DNA from: Fluviicola sp.
Lineage (GTDB): Bacteria > Bacteroidota > Bacteroidia > Flavobacteriales_D > Crocinitomicaceae
DNA length: 48,205 nucleotides
Reading direction: 5' to 3'
NCBI GenBank assembly: GCA_017983675.1
Contig: JAGOAZ010000012.1
Coordinates: forward strand, 1-48,205
The notes under the pieces are model-generated. The model ran no database searches. It worked only from the letters and a program-made list of their open reading frames with translations, and was not told the DNA's origin. Made by a program: the position numbers and the translations under genes. Positions 7,694 through 15,319 of this stretch are shown one piece after another. Each line of letters starts with the position of its first letter. The stretch's first letter is position 1.

Positions 7694-10693
7694 ATGGGTA
7701 CCAACACCACTGAAAAAGGTTTAGAAAATCATATCACCGAATACTTGGTGAATGAGAACAATTTCATTCAAAGAGAAAACAAGAATTACAACCCAATAAG
7801 TTGTATAGATGAAGAAACCTTGTTTCAATTTTTGGAATCCACACAACCAAAAGCTGTTGCCAAACTGAAACAATACCACAAAGAATTATATCAGCAGAAG
7901 ATAATCAAACGGCTCAACGATCAAATTCAAGCGAAAGGTATTATAGAGGTACTTCGCAAAGGTATTGTAGACGGTTTCACTGACACGAAATTGAAATTGT
8001 TTTACGACAAACCTGTATCTTCCTATAATATGATCGCTAATTCGTTGTATCAAGCTAATGTTTTTTCAGTAATACGTCAAGTCTTTTATTCAAGTAAAAA
8101 CAGAAACTCATTAGACATGGTTGTTTTCATCAATGGTTTACCAGTCATTACATTTGAGTTGAAAAATGAATTGACTAGCCAGAATGTACAACATGCTATC
8201 AAACAATATAAAACAGATAGAGATCCAAATGAAGAGTTGTTTAGACTTGGACGTTTAGTGGTCAACTTTGCTGTAGATTCAGAGGAAGTATGGATGTGTA
8301 CGCAATTGAAAGGTGAAAACTCATACTTTTTGCCATTCAACAAAGGAAATAACAATGGTGCTGGAAACCCGACCAATGGCGGAATAAAAACAGACTATCT
8401 ATGGAAGGAAGTTTTAACTAAAATTAGCCTAACGGATATTATTCAAAATTTCGCACAACTCATTACAGAAGAGAAGGAATATAGTGATGAAAATGGAAAA
8501 AAGAAAACAAAAAAAGAAAGTAAACTTATTTTCCCCCGCTATCATCAACTTGCTGCAGTAAGACGAATTTTAGCAGATGCACAAGAAAAAGGTTCTGGTC
8601 AAAAATACTTGATCCAACATTCTGCTGGTTCAGGAAAATCAAATTCAATAGCTTGGTTAGCTCATCAATTAGTAGGTTTACATGATAAAACGGGAACCAA
8701 GAATATCTTTGATACAGCAATAGTTGTAACAGATCGAAGAGTGTTAGACGCACAAATTCGTGAAAACATCAAGCAGTTCCAACAAGTCAACGGAGTTGTA
8801 GAAGCCATAACTGAAGGAAGTAAGCAACTCAGAACGGCACTTGAAGAAGGTAAAAAAATCATCATCACCACCATCCAAAAATTCCCACACATTGTAGAAG
8901 AAATTGGAGAATTACCAGGGACAAATTTTGCTATAATTATTGATGAAGCCCATAGTAGTTTGAGTGGTCAGATGGCTAGAAAACTCAATGAGTCATTATC
9001 TAAATTAAGTGATGAAGATGAATTGAAAGAGGATTTGGATGATTATGATGAGAATGAAAGTGGAGAGGTAACTGGAGAAGACTTAATCAGAACATTAGTC
9101 AAATCAAGAAAGCTGTTACCTAACGCAAGTTATTTTGCGTTTACAGCTACACCTAAAAATAAAACCTTAGAATTGTTCGGCGTTCCTTTTGAGGATGGAG
9201 AGTCAACTAAATTCAAAGCTTTCCACTTGTATTCTATGAAACAAGCGATTGAGGAAGGTTTCATTAAAGACGTCTTACAGAATTATACTACGTTCCAGAG
9301 TTATTACTCTTTACTCAAAAAGATAGAAGACGATCCAGAATATGACAAAAAAAGAGCGCAAAAGAAACTCAAAGCATATGTAGAAAGTCATGATCATGCC
9401 ATCAAGAAAAAGGCAAAATTGATGATAGACCATTTTCTTGAAAATGTGATTCAGAAAAAAAGAATGGGCGGAAAAGCAAAAGCCATGATGGTAACAAGCA
9501 GTCGAAAAAATGCTGTTCAATACAAAAAAGCTTTTGATGCATATTTAAAATCGATTAACTCCCCATACAAAGCAATTGTAGCTTTTTCAGGAGAGATTGA
9601 AGGAGAAACAGAAGCAAGTTTGAATAGTTTTTCGAGTAGCGCTATTCCATCAGAATTCGAAAAGAGCGAATACAGATTTTTGTTAGTAGCAAATAAATAT
9701 CAAACTGGTTTTGATCAGCCATTACTGCATACAATGTATGTTGACAAGAAATTAGGTGGTGTAAATGCAGTCCAAACTTTATCAAGGCTAAACAGAAGTC
9801 ATCCTTTAAAGCAAGATACTTTCGTGTTAGACTTCGCCAACAAAGCTGAAGATATGGAAGCAGCATTTAAACCATATTTTGAGTGTACAATACTTGGCGA
9901 AGCAACAGATCCTAACAAACTCTTTGACTTACAAGATGCCTTGGATAATTTTCAAGTCTATACACGTGATCAAATTGAAGAATTTTCAAATAAAATATTG
10001 GCTAATGTCTCTGTAGATCAATTACATGCTCTTCTCGATGAATCAGCAGCCATTTACAGAAACGATCTTGAAGAAGACCAACAAGCAGATTTCAAGGCAA
10101 AAGTAAAAACGTATGTTCGGTTATACATCTTCCTTTCTCAGATTGTTCCATTTGAAAACCCATATCTAGAAAGACTTTATATTTTCCTAAATCACCTTCA
10201 AAACAAATTGGGTGGAGAAACGTCACTTGATTTAGCAAAAGGAGTGCTCGATAATATCAACATGGATAGTTACCGCCTTCAATTGGAGTCAACCACAAAT
10301 ATCGTGTTAGAACAAGGAGATGATTTAAGTCCTATGCCAACAGAAATGAGAGGTGGACCAAGTGAACCCGAAATCGATCGTCTTTCAAACATTCTCCAAA
10401 CCTTCAACGATCGCTACGGTACCGAATTTGAAGATGCCGATAAAGTGCGTCAGATGGCGGAAAACATTGCTGCAGACGTTGCAAAAAACAATGAACTAAT
10501 CAGTTCAATCCAGCATTCAGATGAACAAAACGCCCGAATAACGAGTGATAAAATAGTCGGAGAAGAATTGTTGAAACACATCACCACAAACTTTGATTTG
10601 TATAAACTTTACTCCGACAATAAAGAATTCAAAGAAGACTTTTCGGCTATGATGTTTGGTGTAGTGAAGGAGTTGGTTCAGAAGGGATTATGA
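7694..10693 (+). CDS. hsdR: Type I restriction endonuclease / translocase subunit
   Basis: This 999-aa HsdR has an N-terminal PD-(D/E)xK nuclease (D141 with E155-L-K157 in TFELKNE). It is followed by superfamily 2 helicase motor domains: Walker A SAGSGKS at about 310-316, DEAH at 417-420, motif III FTATP near 490, and later helicase motifs including YQTGFDQP and LSRLNR. A helical C-terminus would bind the methylase core. It translocates DNA and cuts unmodified molecules. It is separated from the fusion gene by about 350 bp of iterons, so unlike many type I operons hsdR probably has its own promoter. Length and motifs look complete. Confidence 0.94.
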   Translation: MGTNTTEKGLENHITEYLVNENNFIQRENKNYNPISCIDEETLFQFLESTQPKAVAKLKQYHKELYQQKIIKRLNDQIQAKGIIEVLRKGIVDGFTDTKLKLFYDKPVSSYNMIANSLYQANVFSVIRQVFYSSKNRNSLDMVVFINGLPVITFELKNELTSQNVQHAIKQYKTDRDPNEELFRLGRLVVNFAVDSEEVWMCTQLKGENSYFLPFNKGNNNGAGNPTNGGIKTDYLWKEVLTKISLTDIIQNFAQLITEEKEYSDENGKKKTKKESKLIFPRYHQLAAVRRILADAQEKGSGQKYLIQHSAGSGKSNSIAWLAHQLVGLHDKTGTKNIFDTAIVVTDRRVLDAQIRENIKQFQQVNGVVEAITEGSKQLRTALEEGKKIIITTIQKFPHIVEEIGELPGTNFAIIIDEAHSSLSGQMARKLNESLSKLSDEDELKEDLDDYDENESGEVTGEDLIRTLVKSRKLLPNASYFAFTATPKNKTLELFGVPFEDGESTKFKAFHLYSMKQAIEEGFIKDVLQNYTTFQSYYSLLKKIEDDPEYDKKRAQKKLKAYVESHDHAIKKKAKLMIDHFLENVIQKKRMGGKAKAMMVTSSRKNAVQYKKAFDAYLKSINSPYKAIVAFSGEIEGETEASLNSFSSSAIPSEFEKSEYRFLLVANKYQTGFDQPLLHTMYVDKKLGGVNAVQTLSRLNRSHPLKQDTFVLDFANKAEDMEAAFKPYFECTILGEATDPNKLFDLQDALDNFQVYTRDQIEEFSNKILANVSVDQLHALLDESAAIYRNDLEEDQQADFKAKVKTYVRLYIFLSQIVPFENPYLERLYIFLNHLQNKLGGETSLDLAKGVLDNINMDSYRLQLESTTNIVLEQGDDLSPMPTEMRGGPSEPEIDRLSNILQTFNDRYGTEFEDADKVRQMAENIAADVAKNNELISSIQHSDEQNARITSDKIVGEELLKHITTNFDLYKLYSDNKEFKEDFSAMMFGVVKELVQKGL

Positions 10694-10718
10694 AGGTGAT
10701 TGATAAAATTGAAATTAA

Positions 10719-11510
10719 ATGAGAATAATACACTTTTCTGATATTCATTTAGCCTACAAAAATCACCAGTACTTTGTGACCGTTTTTCGTAAAGCTCTTA
10801 TCAATGACCTTAAAAGTCAATTAAGTAATGGTTCATTTGATTTGGTTATCATTACAGGTGATCTTGTCGATAGAGGTGGTTTATCTTTATACACCATTAA
10901 AGAATTCATAGGTAAAGAGAATGATCTTACTCCATATCAAATCTTTGAAAAGATTTTTATTGAACCAATTTCATCTGAGTTAGCTATACCGAAGAACAAA
11001 TTTCTTTTTGTTCCTGGTAACCACGACGTAGATGAAAGATTCATTTTACTTAAAGAAGAAAGTGGTCTCATCAAAAAAATAATTGAAGGTAAACCTTCAA
11101 TTACAGAAATATTGGAGTCGAACGAAGTGAATTTTGAATATAGTAAAAGAATAGAGTGTTTTAAGAAATTTGAAGAAGAATATCATTTGACAAATAATGA
11201 ATATGATTACACTAACAATCAATCAACTTACATTTATCAATCTGAGGAAGGTGTAAATTACGGCTTTTTGTTATTAAATGACTCTTGGCGGTGTAAAAGC
11301 GTTCGTTTATTACTAGAAGAACAAAATTCTTTTAATTTAAATTTAGGTTCAAAGCAAATCTATGATGGTTTAAGTAAATTGAGAAAGAAGAATGCAGATG
11401 TCATTATATGCGCAATGCACCATCCTTTGGAAAAATTTAATGCGGTCTTCCTCCTCATCTTCACAGCTTCAGCTTTTTTGTTTGCAAGGGTAATACAAAG
11501 TTTCGCTTAG
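10719..11510 (+). pseudogene. Metallophosphoesterase, truncated at the 3' end
   Basis: The start is convincing: calcineurin-like phosphoesterase motifs appear in order as HFSDIHLA (residues 5-12), TGDLVDRG (about 46-53), GNHDVD (about 99-104) and MHHPLE near 240. The expected final metal-binding GHxH motif is absent. From about base 11445 the reading frame passes into DNA that resembles nothing in the family and ends after a short hydrophobic run. The DNA also turns GC-rich at the same point, so the gene was probably cut by a rearrangement. Related phosphoesterases occur next to defence genes, sometimes fused to NTPases; whether this one belonged to the R-M island cannot be told. Confidence 0.75.
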
Positions 11511-12527
11511 CTACACCCTTGCAAACACCGTTCTCTTAGCCAGTCGTTCAGAATTCTCTCCTTGGCTGTTCACTAAAAAGACTTTGCCTGTTCATCCCTC
11601 GTCGTCAGGCGCTGCTCTCTGCCACCCCAGAGCACACGTCAGTGTGTGAAGACGACGTTTAGGCGAACTAGCGCCGTTAAACGGAGGTACCCCGTTCTAG
11701 CTTCGTAGTAATAAGCATGTACTTCACCCACTTTTGTGCACTCTTCCCCGTAAAAGATGCTTCCTGAAGCTCGTCCCTCACTCACGTCCGCGCTGTTCTT
11801 CTCGCGTTCATTTCGCTCTCATTCCTGCTGTCATTTCAGCTCTCATTTCCGCTATCGCTCTCATTCTCGCTCTTATTTCATATCTCATTCCCGCTCTTTC
11901 TTTTGGGGTGTCACCGCAGCTTGTGTTATTGCTCGCCTGCTACTTCGCTCAGGCTGCGGGCTTGTCACAGTTTTTGAGATTCCTACTTATTGTGCAGTGT
12001 TCCTTTCGTTCCTAAAGTCACACCGCACCTAAATCCGTCATACTATTTGAGTTTCTGTAAGTCAAGAGTGTTTATGCTGTACACTCCTCCCGAATGCTTT
12101 CGGTTTACGTTCCCAGCATTGCACACACTTGGTTTTATTTCTTTCTTCGTGATTTCAAAAACCTGCGCCAAGCCCTTGTGCATACTGCATAGGTCGCCCA
12201 CGGTTTCTTCCTAAAGTCAGCTCCCTCTTTGGGCTTTCACCTTCGCTCAACTCGCGGCGGCTCGCGCACTTCTCTCGCTTCATTCCATTGCACTTCATTT
12301 CGCTCGTTCCGTTTGCTTCACAAACTCCAGTTGCCCCTCCGTAGGGCTACGGGGCTGCCTTTCATTTGTTCGCCTAAGCCTTACTCCGTCGGCTTTGCTG
12401 AAGGCTCTTTTTCCTTTATCTCGATTTTCAAGTAATGTCATTGATTTTAACATAGGAAACTGGTATCCCGACTTTGGACGAATTAAGCTTCCTTGATTTT
12501 GCACATTCCCCATTTTAACAAAAGGTC
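11445..12527. other. GC-rich region without genes, with several hairpins
   Basis: No credible gene is seen; short open frames here have pyrimidine-driven compositions (runs of Ser, Leu, Phe, His). The region differs in base composition from everything nearby. Hairpins include an 11-bp perfect stem TTTGCAAGGGT/ACCCTTGCAAA near 11479-11526, an imperfect stem around 11658-11687 (CGTTTA-GGCG ... CGCC-TTAAACG), GTTTG/CAAAC near 12311-12325, and CCGTAG/CTACGG at 12339-12352. The - strand near 12180-12430 is purine-rich and resembles 770-965 on the + strand in wording (for example GGAACGA then AATGAAGT). It could be a structured RNA, a decayed insertion or recombination tails. Confidence 0.45.
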
Positions 12528-12716
12528 ATGTACAATCTTAATCCAGCAGTCATCAAATCCATTCTCTCTAATCTTCCAAAAGATCAGTTCATTCTTCATG
12601 CACGTTTCATCCGTCGCAAAGCTTATACCACAGTGCCTGGCACCAACCTTCATGCAATGTTTGTCAATCTCTATATCTGGTGTCATTTCAACTATCGTTT
12701 GCGGTTTTTAAAGTAG
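12528..12716 (+). CDS. Possible small protein of unknown function
   Basis: A 62-aa frame (MYNLNPAVIKSILSNLPKDQ at its start) has balanced composition, with a mix of Lys, Arg, Asn and hydrophobic residues and an aromatic C-terminal part. This is unlike the low-complexity frames upstream. The ATG follows an A-rich leader (CATTTTAACAAAAGGTC). It sits between the GC-rich block and the - strand phage-like genes. I do not recognise a family; it may be a real small gene of the element or chance. Confidence 0.35.
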   Translation: MYNLNPAVIKSILSNLPKDQFILHARFIRRKAYTTVPGTNLHAMFVNLYIWCHFNYRLRFLK

Positions 12717-12956
12717 TTGAGTTAAATAAAAAAAATCCAGCCAAAGTAGGGACTTGTCTTTCGTTCCTGCAAGTTCAAGCCCTCCGGGTTTCGCTTAAAA
12801 TTTTTCCTAATTGATTCTTTTCAATTTTACTTTTCGATTCTTTAAAAGGAAAATTTTTAAGTCGAAAAGCTTGCATCCACAAAATCCAGCCCCTCTGAAA
12901 GCGCTTTCTTTTTTTCCTTTTTCTTTTGGGTTAATATTACTGCTGCGCAAGCTGAA
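12717..12956. other. Intergenic region, convergent
   Basis: No gene seen. The segment lies between the possible small + strand gene and the - strand cluster, and ends at the terminator of that cluster. It contains an inverted AAAATTTTTCC / GGAAAATTTTT pair (about 12799-12860) and two copies of AATCCAGCC. Confidence 0.35.
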
Positions 12957-12988
12957 ACAAAAAACGCCACCTGTTTCCAAGTGGCGTT
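12957..12988 (-). terminator. Rho-independent terminator of the - strand small-gene cluster
   Basis: An 8-bp perfect stem, AACGCCAC (12963-12970) with GTGGCGTT (12981-12988), runs into a T-run on the - strand. It lies about 20 bp after the stop of the gene at 13010-13207. Confidence 0.85.
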
Positions 12989-13009
12989 ACAATTATTATT
13001 CAGTAAAAT

Positions 13010-13207
13010 TTATTCTTTGCGTTCTTTCTTCCGTTGAAGAAAATTCCAAATCCACTTCAACATCATGCTCACGGTGAAACTCACAGTTGCTCCAATGATT
13101 GCCAGGATAACCGTTTTCATATAATCGTGCGAGTCTATTGTCGCAGCCACGGTAAACACCGTCCCGGTTACGGTTCCTATTGCAGTTGTACTGTCGTGAT
13201 GTTGCAT
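13010..13207 (-). CDS. Small membrane protein (holin-like candidate)
   Basis: This 65-aa protein has a moderately hydrophobic N-terminal half, a strong transmembrane segment (about residues 31-55, TVILAIIGATVSFTVSMMLKW) and a very basic tail (QRKKERKE). Size and layout resemble small holins, and the same element carries an endolysin at 1614-2312. Holin function is inferred. It is the last gene before the terminator and probably shares a transcript with the two genes upstream. Confidence 0.55.
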   Translation of the reverse strand: MQHHDSTTAIGTVTGTVFTVAATIDSHDYMKTVILAIIGATVSFTVSMMLKWIWNFLQRKKERKE

Positions 13208-13229
13208 GATTTAATGTGTTGAATTTGTT

Positions 13230-13496
13230 TTACGCCTCACAAGGATTGGACGTGCAAGCAGAGCGCGAAATCGTAATCTTAATCCCGAAGGTTTCAGACG
13301 TTTCGTCTACTTCCTCACTTACATCGACTGCAACTTTGTTAACCTTTCCAGATAACTCAGCTCCAGCTTTGAAGCGCACGACATTCTTTGTACTAATTTG
13401 CACTTCCAAGTTATCGGAAACGCATGTTTGATTTTCAGCTGACATAGCTTTCAATTTGTTGATTAAACACCAGGCAAGTAGAATGATAAATCCCAT
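13230..13496 (-). CDS. Small exported or membrane-anchored protein, unknown function
   Basis: This 88-aa protein has an N-terminal hydrophobic segment (MGFIILLAWCLINKL) and a polar, beta-rich remainder with four cysteines, two of them in the C-terminal ACTSNPCEA. I recognise no family. It is spaced tightly between two other small - strand genes (22 bp and 7 bp), so it is very likely co-transcribed. An Rz-like or spanin-like role next to a holin and lysin would fit its size, but nothing in the sequence proves it. Confidence 0.55.
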   Translation of the reverse strand: MGFIILLAWCLINKLKAMSAENQTCVSDNLEVQISTKNVVRFKAGAELSGKVNKVAVDVSEEVDETSETFGIKITISRSACTSNPCEA

Positions 13497-13503
13497 CTTG
13501 CGT

Positions 13504-13713
13504 TTACTTTTCTGCCTCTGTTACAGTTTGTGAAACTGCCGTTGCCACAGATCCTGCAACGATGAGGTAACCTCCAATAGTTACCAAGATTGCTGGAATT
13601 GCAATTGGTGAAGCCACCAAAACTGCTCCAGCTGCTGCCATTCCCATTCCTACGTTGCGAAGTGTTTTGTAGAACTTTGGGGTTTTGGCTTTCAATCGAT
13701 CAATGATTTTCAT
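13504..13713 (-). CDS. Small two-helix membrane protein, unknown function
   Basis: This 69-aa protein has a basic N-terminus (MKIIDRLKAKTPKFYKTLRN) followed by two Ala/Gly/Val-rich transmembrane stretches (about 22-37 and 40-60). I recall similar short proteins beside the amidase and the MARQ-type protein in other Bacteroidota, which makes it a likely core part of the element; this is memory, not a search result. It could be a second holin-like protein. It starts after an A-rich leader just downstream of a terminator, so it needs its own promoter or read-through. Confidence 0.6.
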   Translation of the reverse strand: MKIIDRLKAKTPKFYKTLRNVGMGMAAAGAVLVASPIAIPAILVTIGGYLIVAGSVATAVSQTVTEAEK

Positions 13714-13734
13714 TTTTCAGATTTTTTAAAGTTT

Positions 13735-13763
13735 GAAAAAAGGTGGAGAGCGAACTCTCCACC
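13735..13763 (-). terminator. Strong terminator after the 249-aa conserved gene
   Basis: A perfect 9-bp stem, GGTGGAGAG (13742-13750) with CTCTCCACC (13755-13763) and a 4-nt loop, is followed on the - strand by six T. It starts only six bases past the stop at 13769, so the conserved gene upstream is transcribed as its own unit. Confidence 0.9.
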
Positions 13764-13768
13764 AGAAC

Positions 13769-14518
13769 TTACGCTACTTCAACCACCTTCAAGGCATTGT
13801 ATGCACCATTTTTCAACGTGTATTGAACTCCATTCACTTCTTGGAAGAACTCAATTTTCAATAAGAAAAGTTTGGTCGTTGCAATACCAGGCAAAGCTGC
13901 TGGTATGAGGGTAACAGTTGACTGTGTCGCATCAATCGGTAAATTCACAGCTGGTGACATCTGTAAATCTTTTTCATTTTCATCGAAATCCAATCCTGCG
14001 AATCCACAAGAAAATTGAATATGCGTTGCACCTTGCGGCCAAGAAATATCCATTTGTGGAACAAGATCCGTAATAACGATTGCACCGTTGTTGACATCAA
14101 CCGTAAACGGTTTGTACAAGATGGATCCAAGTAACGCTTCTTTGTTAAAGTCGAAACCTTTCAAAGTCGCAATTCCTTCCGGAAGTTGAATTCCTTGTGC
14201 AACAACTCGTGCTCCTCGAACATTGTTTGCATCCAGATTCTTGATACTCGTCATGATTTTCGTCAAACGAGCGGTTACTCTACCATCTGCAGCATTTAAA
14301 GACATTGGTCGAACTGCGTCACGCATCAATTTTCCTGATGCAGCAGATCTCCCGAACTCTTTCCCGTTTTCACGAGTACGCTCAAAGGCTGGGTCATTCG
14401 CGATTCGTTTTGCATCAACAGATGTTTTCATTCGCGCAAGGTTCCCGTCCTTTGTTTTATAGAAGTTCACGTTATCCAACGTTCCCTTCAATTTGATAAG
14501 GCCTGATTGTCTTGCCAT
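13769..14518 (-). CDS. Conserved Bacteroidota element protein (capsid-like candidate)
   Basis: The start was chosen at 14518 (MARQSGLIKLKGTLDNVNFY), not the longer frame at 14614, because this N-terminus is the conserved one and an A-rich leader precedes it. The 249-aa protein has a basic N-terminal half with a conserved DPAFERTRENGKEFGRSAASG-like segment (residues about 41-60) and an RLTKIM helix. A beta-rich C-terminal half has alternating hydrophobic strands. I know this as a frequent uncharacterised Bacteroidota family. A basic arm plus a beta-domain, own promoter and strong terminator would suit a major structural protein of a small phage-like particle. That function is only inferred. 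Confidence 0.7.
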   Translation of the reverse strand: MARQSGLIKLKGTLDNVNFYKTKDGNLARMKTSVDAKRIANDPAFERTRENGKEFGRSAASGKLMRDAVRPMSLNAADGRVTARLTKIMTSIKNLDANNVRGARVVAQGIQLPEGIATLKGFDFNKEALLGSILYKPFTVDVNNGAIVITDLVPQMDISWPQGATHIQFSCGFAGLDFDENEKDLQMSPAVNLPIDATQSTVTLIPAALPGIATTKLFLLKIEFFQEVNGVQYTLKNGAYNALKVVEVA

Positions 14519-14806
14519 TGCTTTTTGTTTTTGTTGTTTGGTCAGTTCCAAGGTCGACCAGTTCACCTGATCATGTGTCGGCAATAATTCCAGAATTGCG
14601 CGCTTTGCAAACACACGAACACGGCAAACATCAGGTGTTTAAAATGACAAGTCAAGGCATATCATTTACTTTCAAGTACATTGAAAATGAAAGTGTGGTT
14701 TGTCCACTCCAACAGACCGTCAAGAAATATAATTTGAGGCAATTTAGAGGCAGTATTAAGCCTATATAGAGTATGAAAATGAAAAAAAGATTCTATATTT
14801 TTTCAT
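14519..14806. other. Intergenic region at the right edge of the phage-like element
   Basis: No gene is supported. It must hold the - strand promoter of the conserved 249-aa gene. An inverted repeat CACCTGAT (14564-14571) / ATCAGGTG (14630-14637) and TGAC-AA-GTCA near 14645 are candidate operator or boundary sites. No tRNA or clear attachment repeat was found. Confidence 0.4.
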
Positions 14807-14814
14807 TATATTTG
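14807..14814 (+). promoter_or_regulatory. Bacteroidota-type -7 box of the metal-efflux operon
   Basis: TATATTTG matches the TAnnTTTG consensus of the Bacteroidota primary sigma factor. It ends only 5 bp before the ATG at 14820, so transcription would begin at or next to the start codon and the message would be leaderless or nearly so. No clear -33 TTG was seen. Confidence 0.5.
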
Positions 14815-14819
14815 CGTTA

Positions 14820-15215
14820 ATGTTATTGTTCAAAAAGATATTAGTTTGCTTGTTCATCGCTGGAATTTCGTTTCCATCCGAATTAGCGCATCTGATCACT
14901 TTTGTCCCGGAATTTATTGAACATTACAACCATCACAACGAAGAACACCATCAATTAAGTTTCCAAGATTTTGTAATTGAGCACATCAATGGTGTACACG
15001 ATGAAAAAGATACACAACATGAAGAGGATCATTGTCCACTCAGTCATGACCACCTGCCATCATCACTTTCGTTGTTTATTTCCAAAACGGTAATTCCAAT
15101 CGAATTAGAAAAAAATACTATTGCAGCGGATGAACGTTTATCTTCATTTCCTGCGTATCAATTCTGCACATCAGAATTCAATTCAGCTATCTGGCAACCG
15201 CCTAAAATAGCATAA
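14820..15215 (+). CDS. His-rich exported small protein of the metal-efflux operon
   Basis: This 131-aa protein has an N-terminal signal-like hydrophobic segment (FKKILVCLFIAGISF) and a histidine/acid-rich stretch (HYNHHNEEHH, HDEKDTQHEEDHCPLSHDH) that would bind divalent metal ions. It is the first gene before the RND pump and likely acts in the periplasm as a metal buffer or sensor. Similar unnamed His-rich proteins often precede czcA in Bacteroidota. The ATG lies just after a TAnnTTTG box. Confidence 0.7.
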   Translation: MLLFKKILVCLFIAGISFPSELAHLITFVPEFIEHYNHHNEEHHQLSFQDFVIEHINGVHDEKDTQHEEDHCPLSHDHLPSSLSLFISKTVIPIELEKNTIAADERLSSFPAYQFCTSEFNSAIWQPPKIA

Positions 15216-15319
15216 TCACAAATAGATTTCAAGTAGTGACTTGAAACAATTGGCTGATGCACATGATCAAACTATCATGCTGCAAAACGCTGTATTTTAT
15301 TGTGATTAATTTTTTTCAA

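Noticed and set aside
11658..11687. Possible integron attC site (GTTAAAC with a GGCG/CGCC stem)
   Set aside because: Only one core-like half is seen; no matching RYYYAAC partner at a fitting distance and no integron integrase in the window.
11734..12435. Several + strand frames of 68-93 residues in the GC-rich block
   Set aside because: Overlapping frames of similar length with Ser/Leu/Phe/His bias reflect pyrimidine-rich DNA. None has a recognisable domain or leader.
13034..13431. + strand frames of 62 and 71 residues opposite the small membrane genes
   Set aside because: The - strand frames have hydrophobic segments, spaced starts and a terminator; the + strand ones have none of these.
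14512..14769. An 85-residue + strand frame between the conserved 249-aa gene and the metal operon
   Set aside because: It overlaps the start and leader of the - strand gene, has no leader or family and lacks protein-like composition in its first half.
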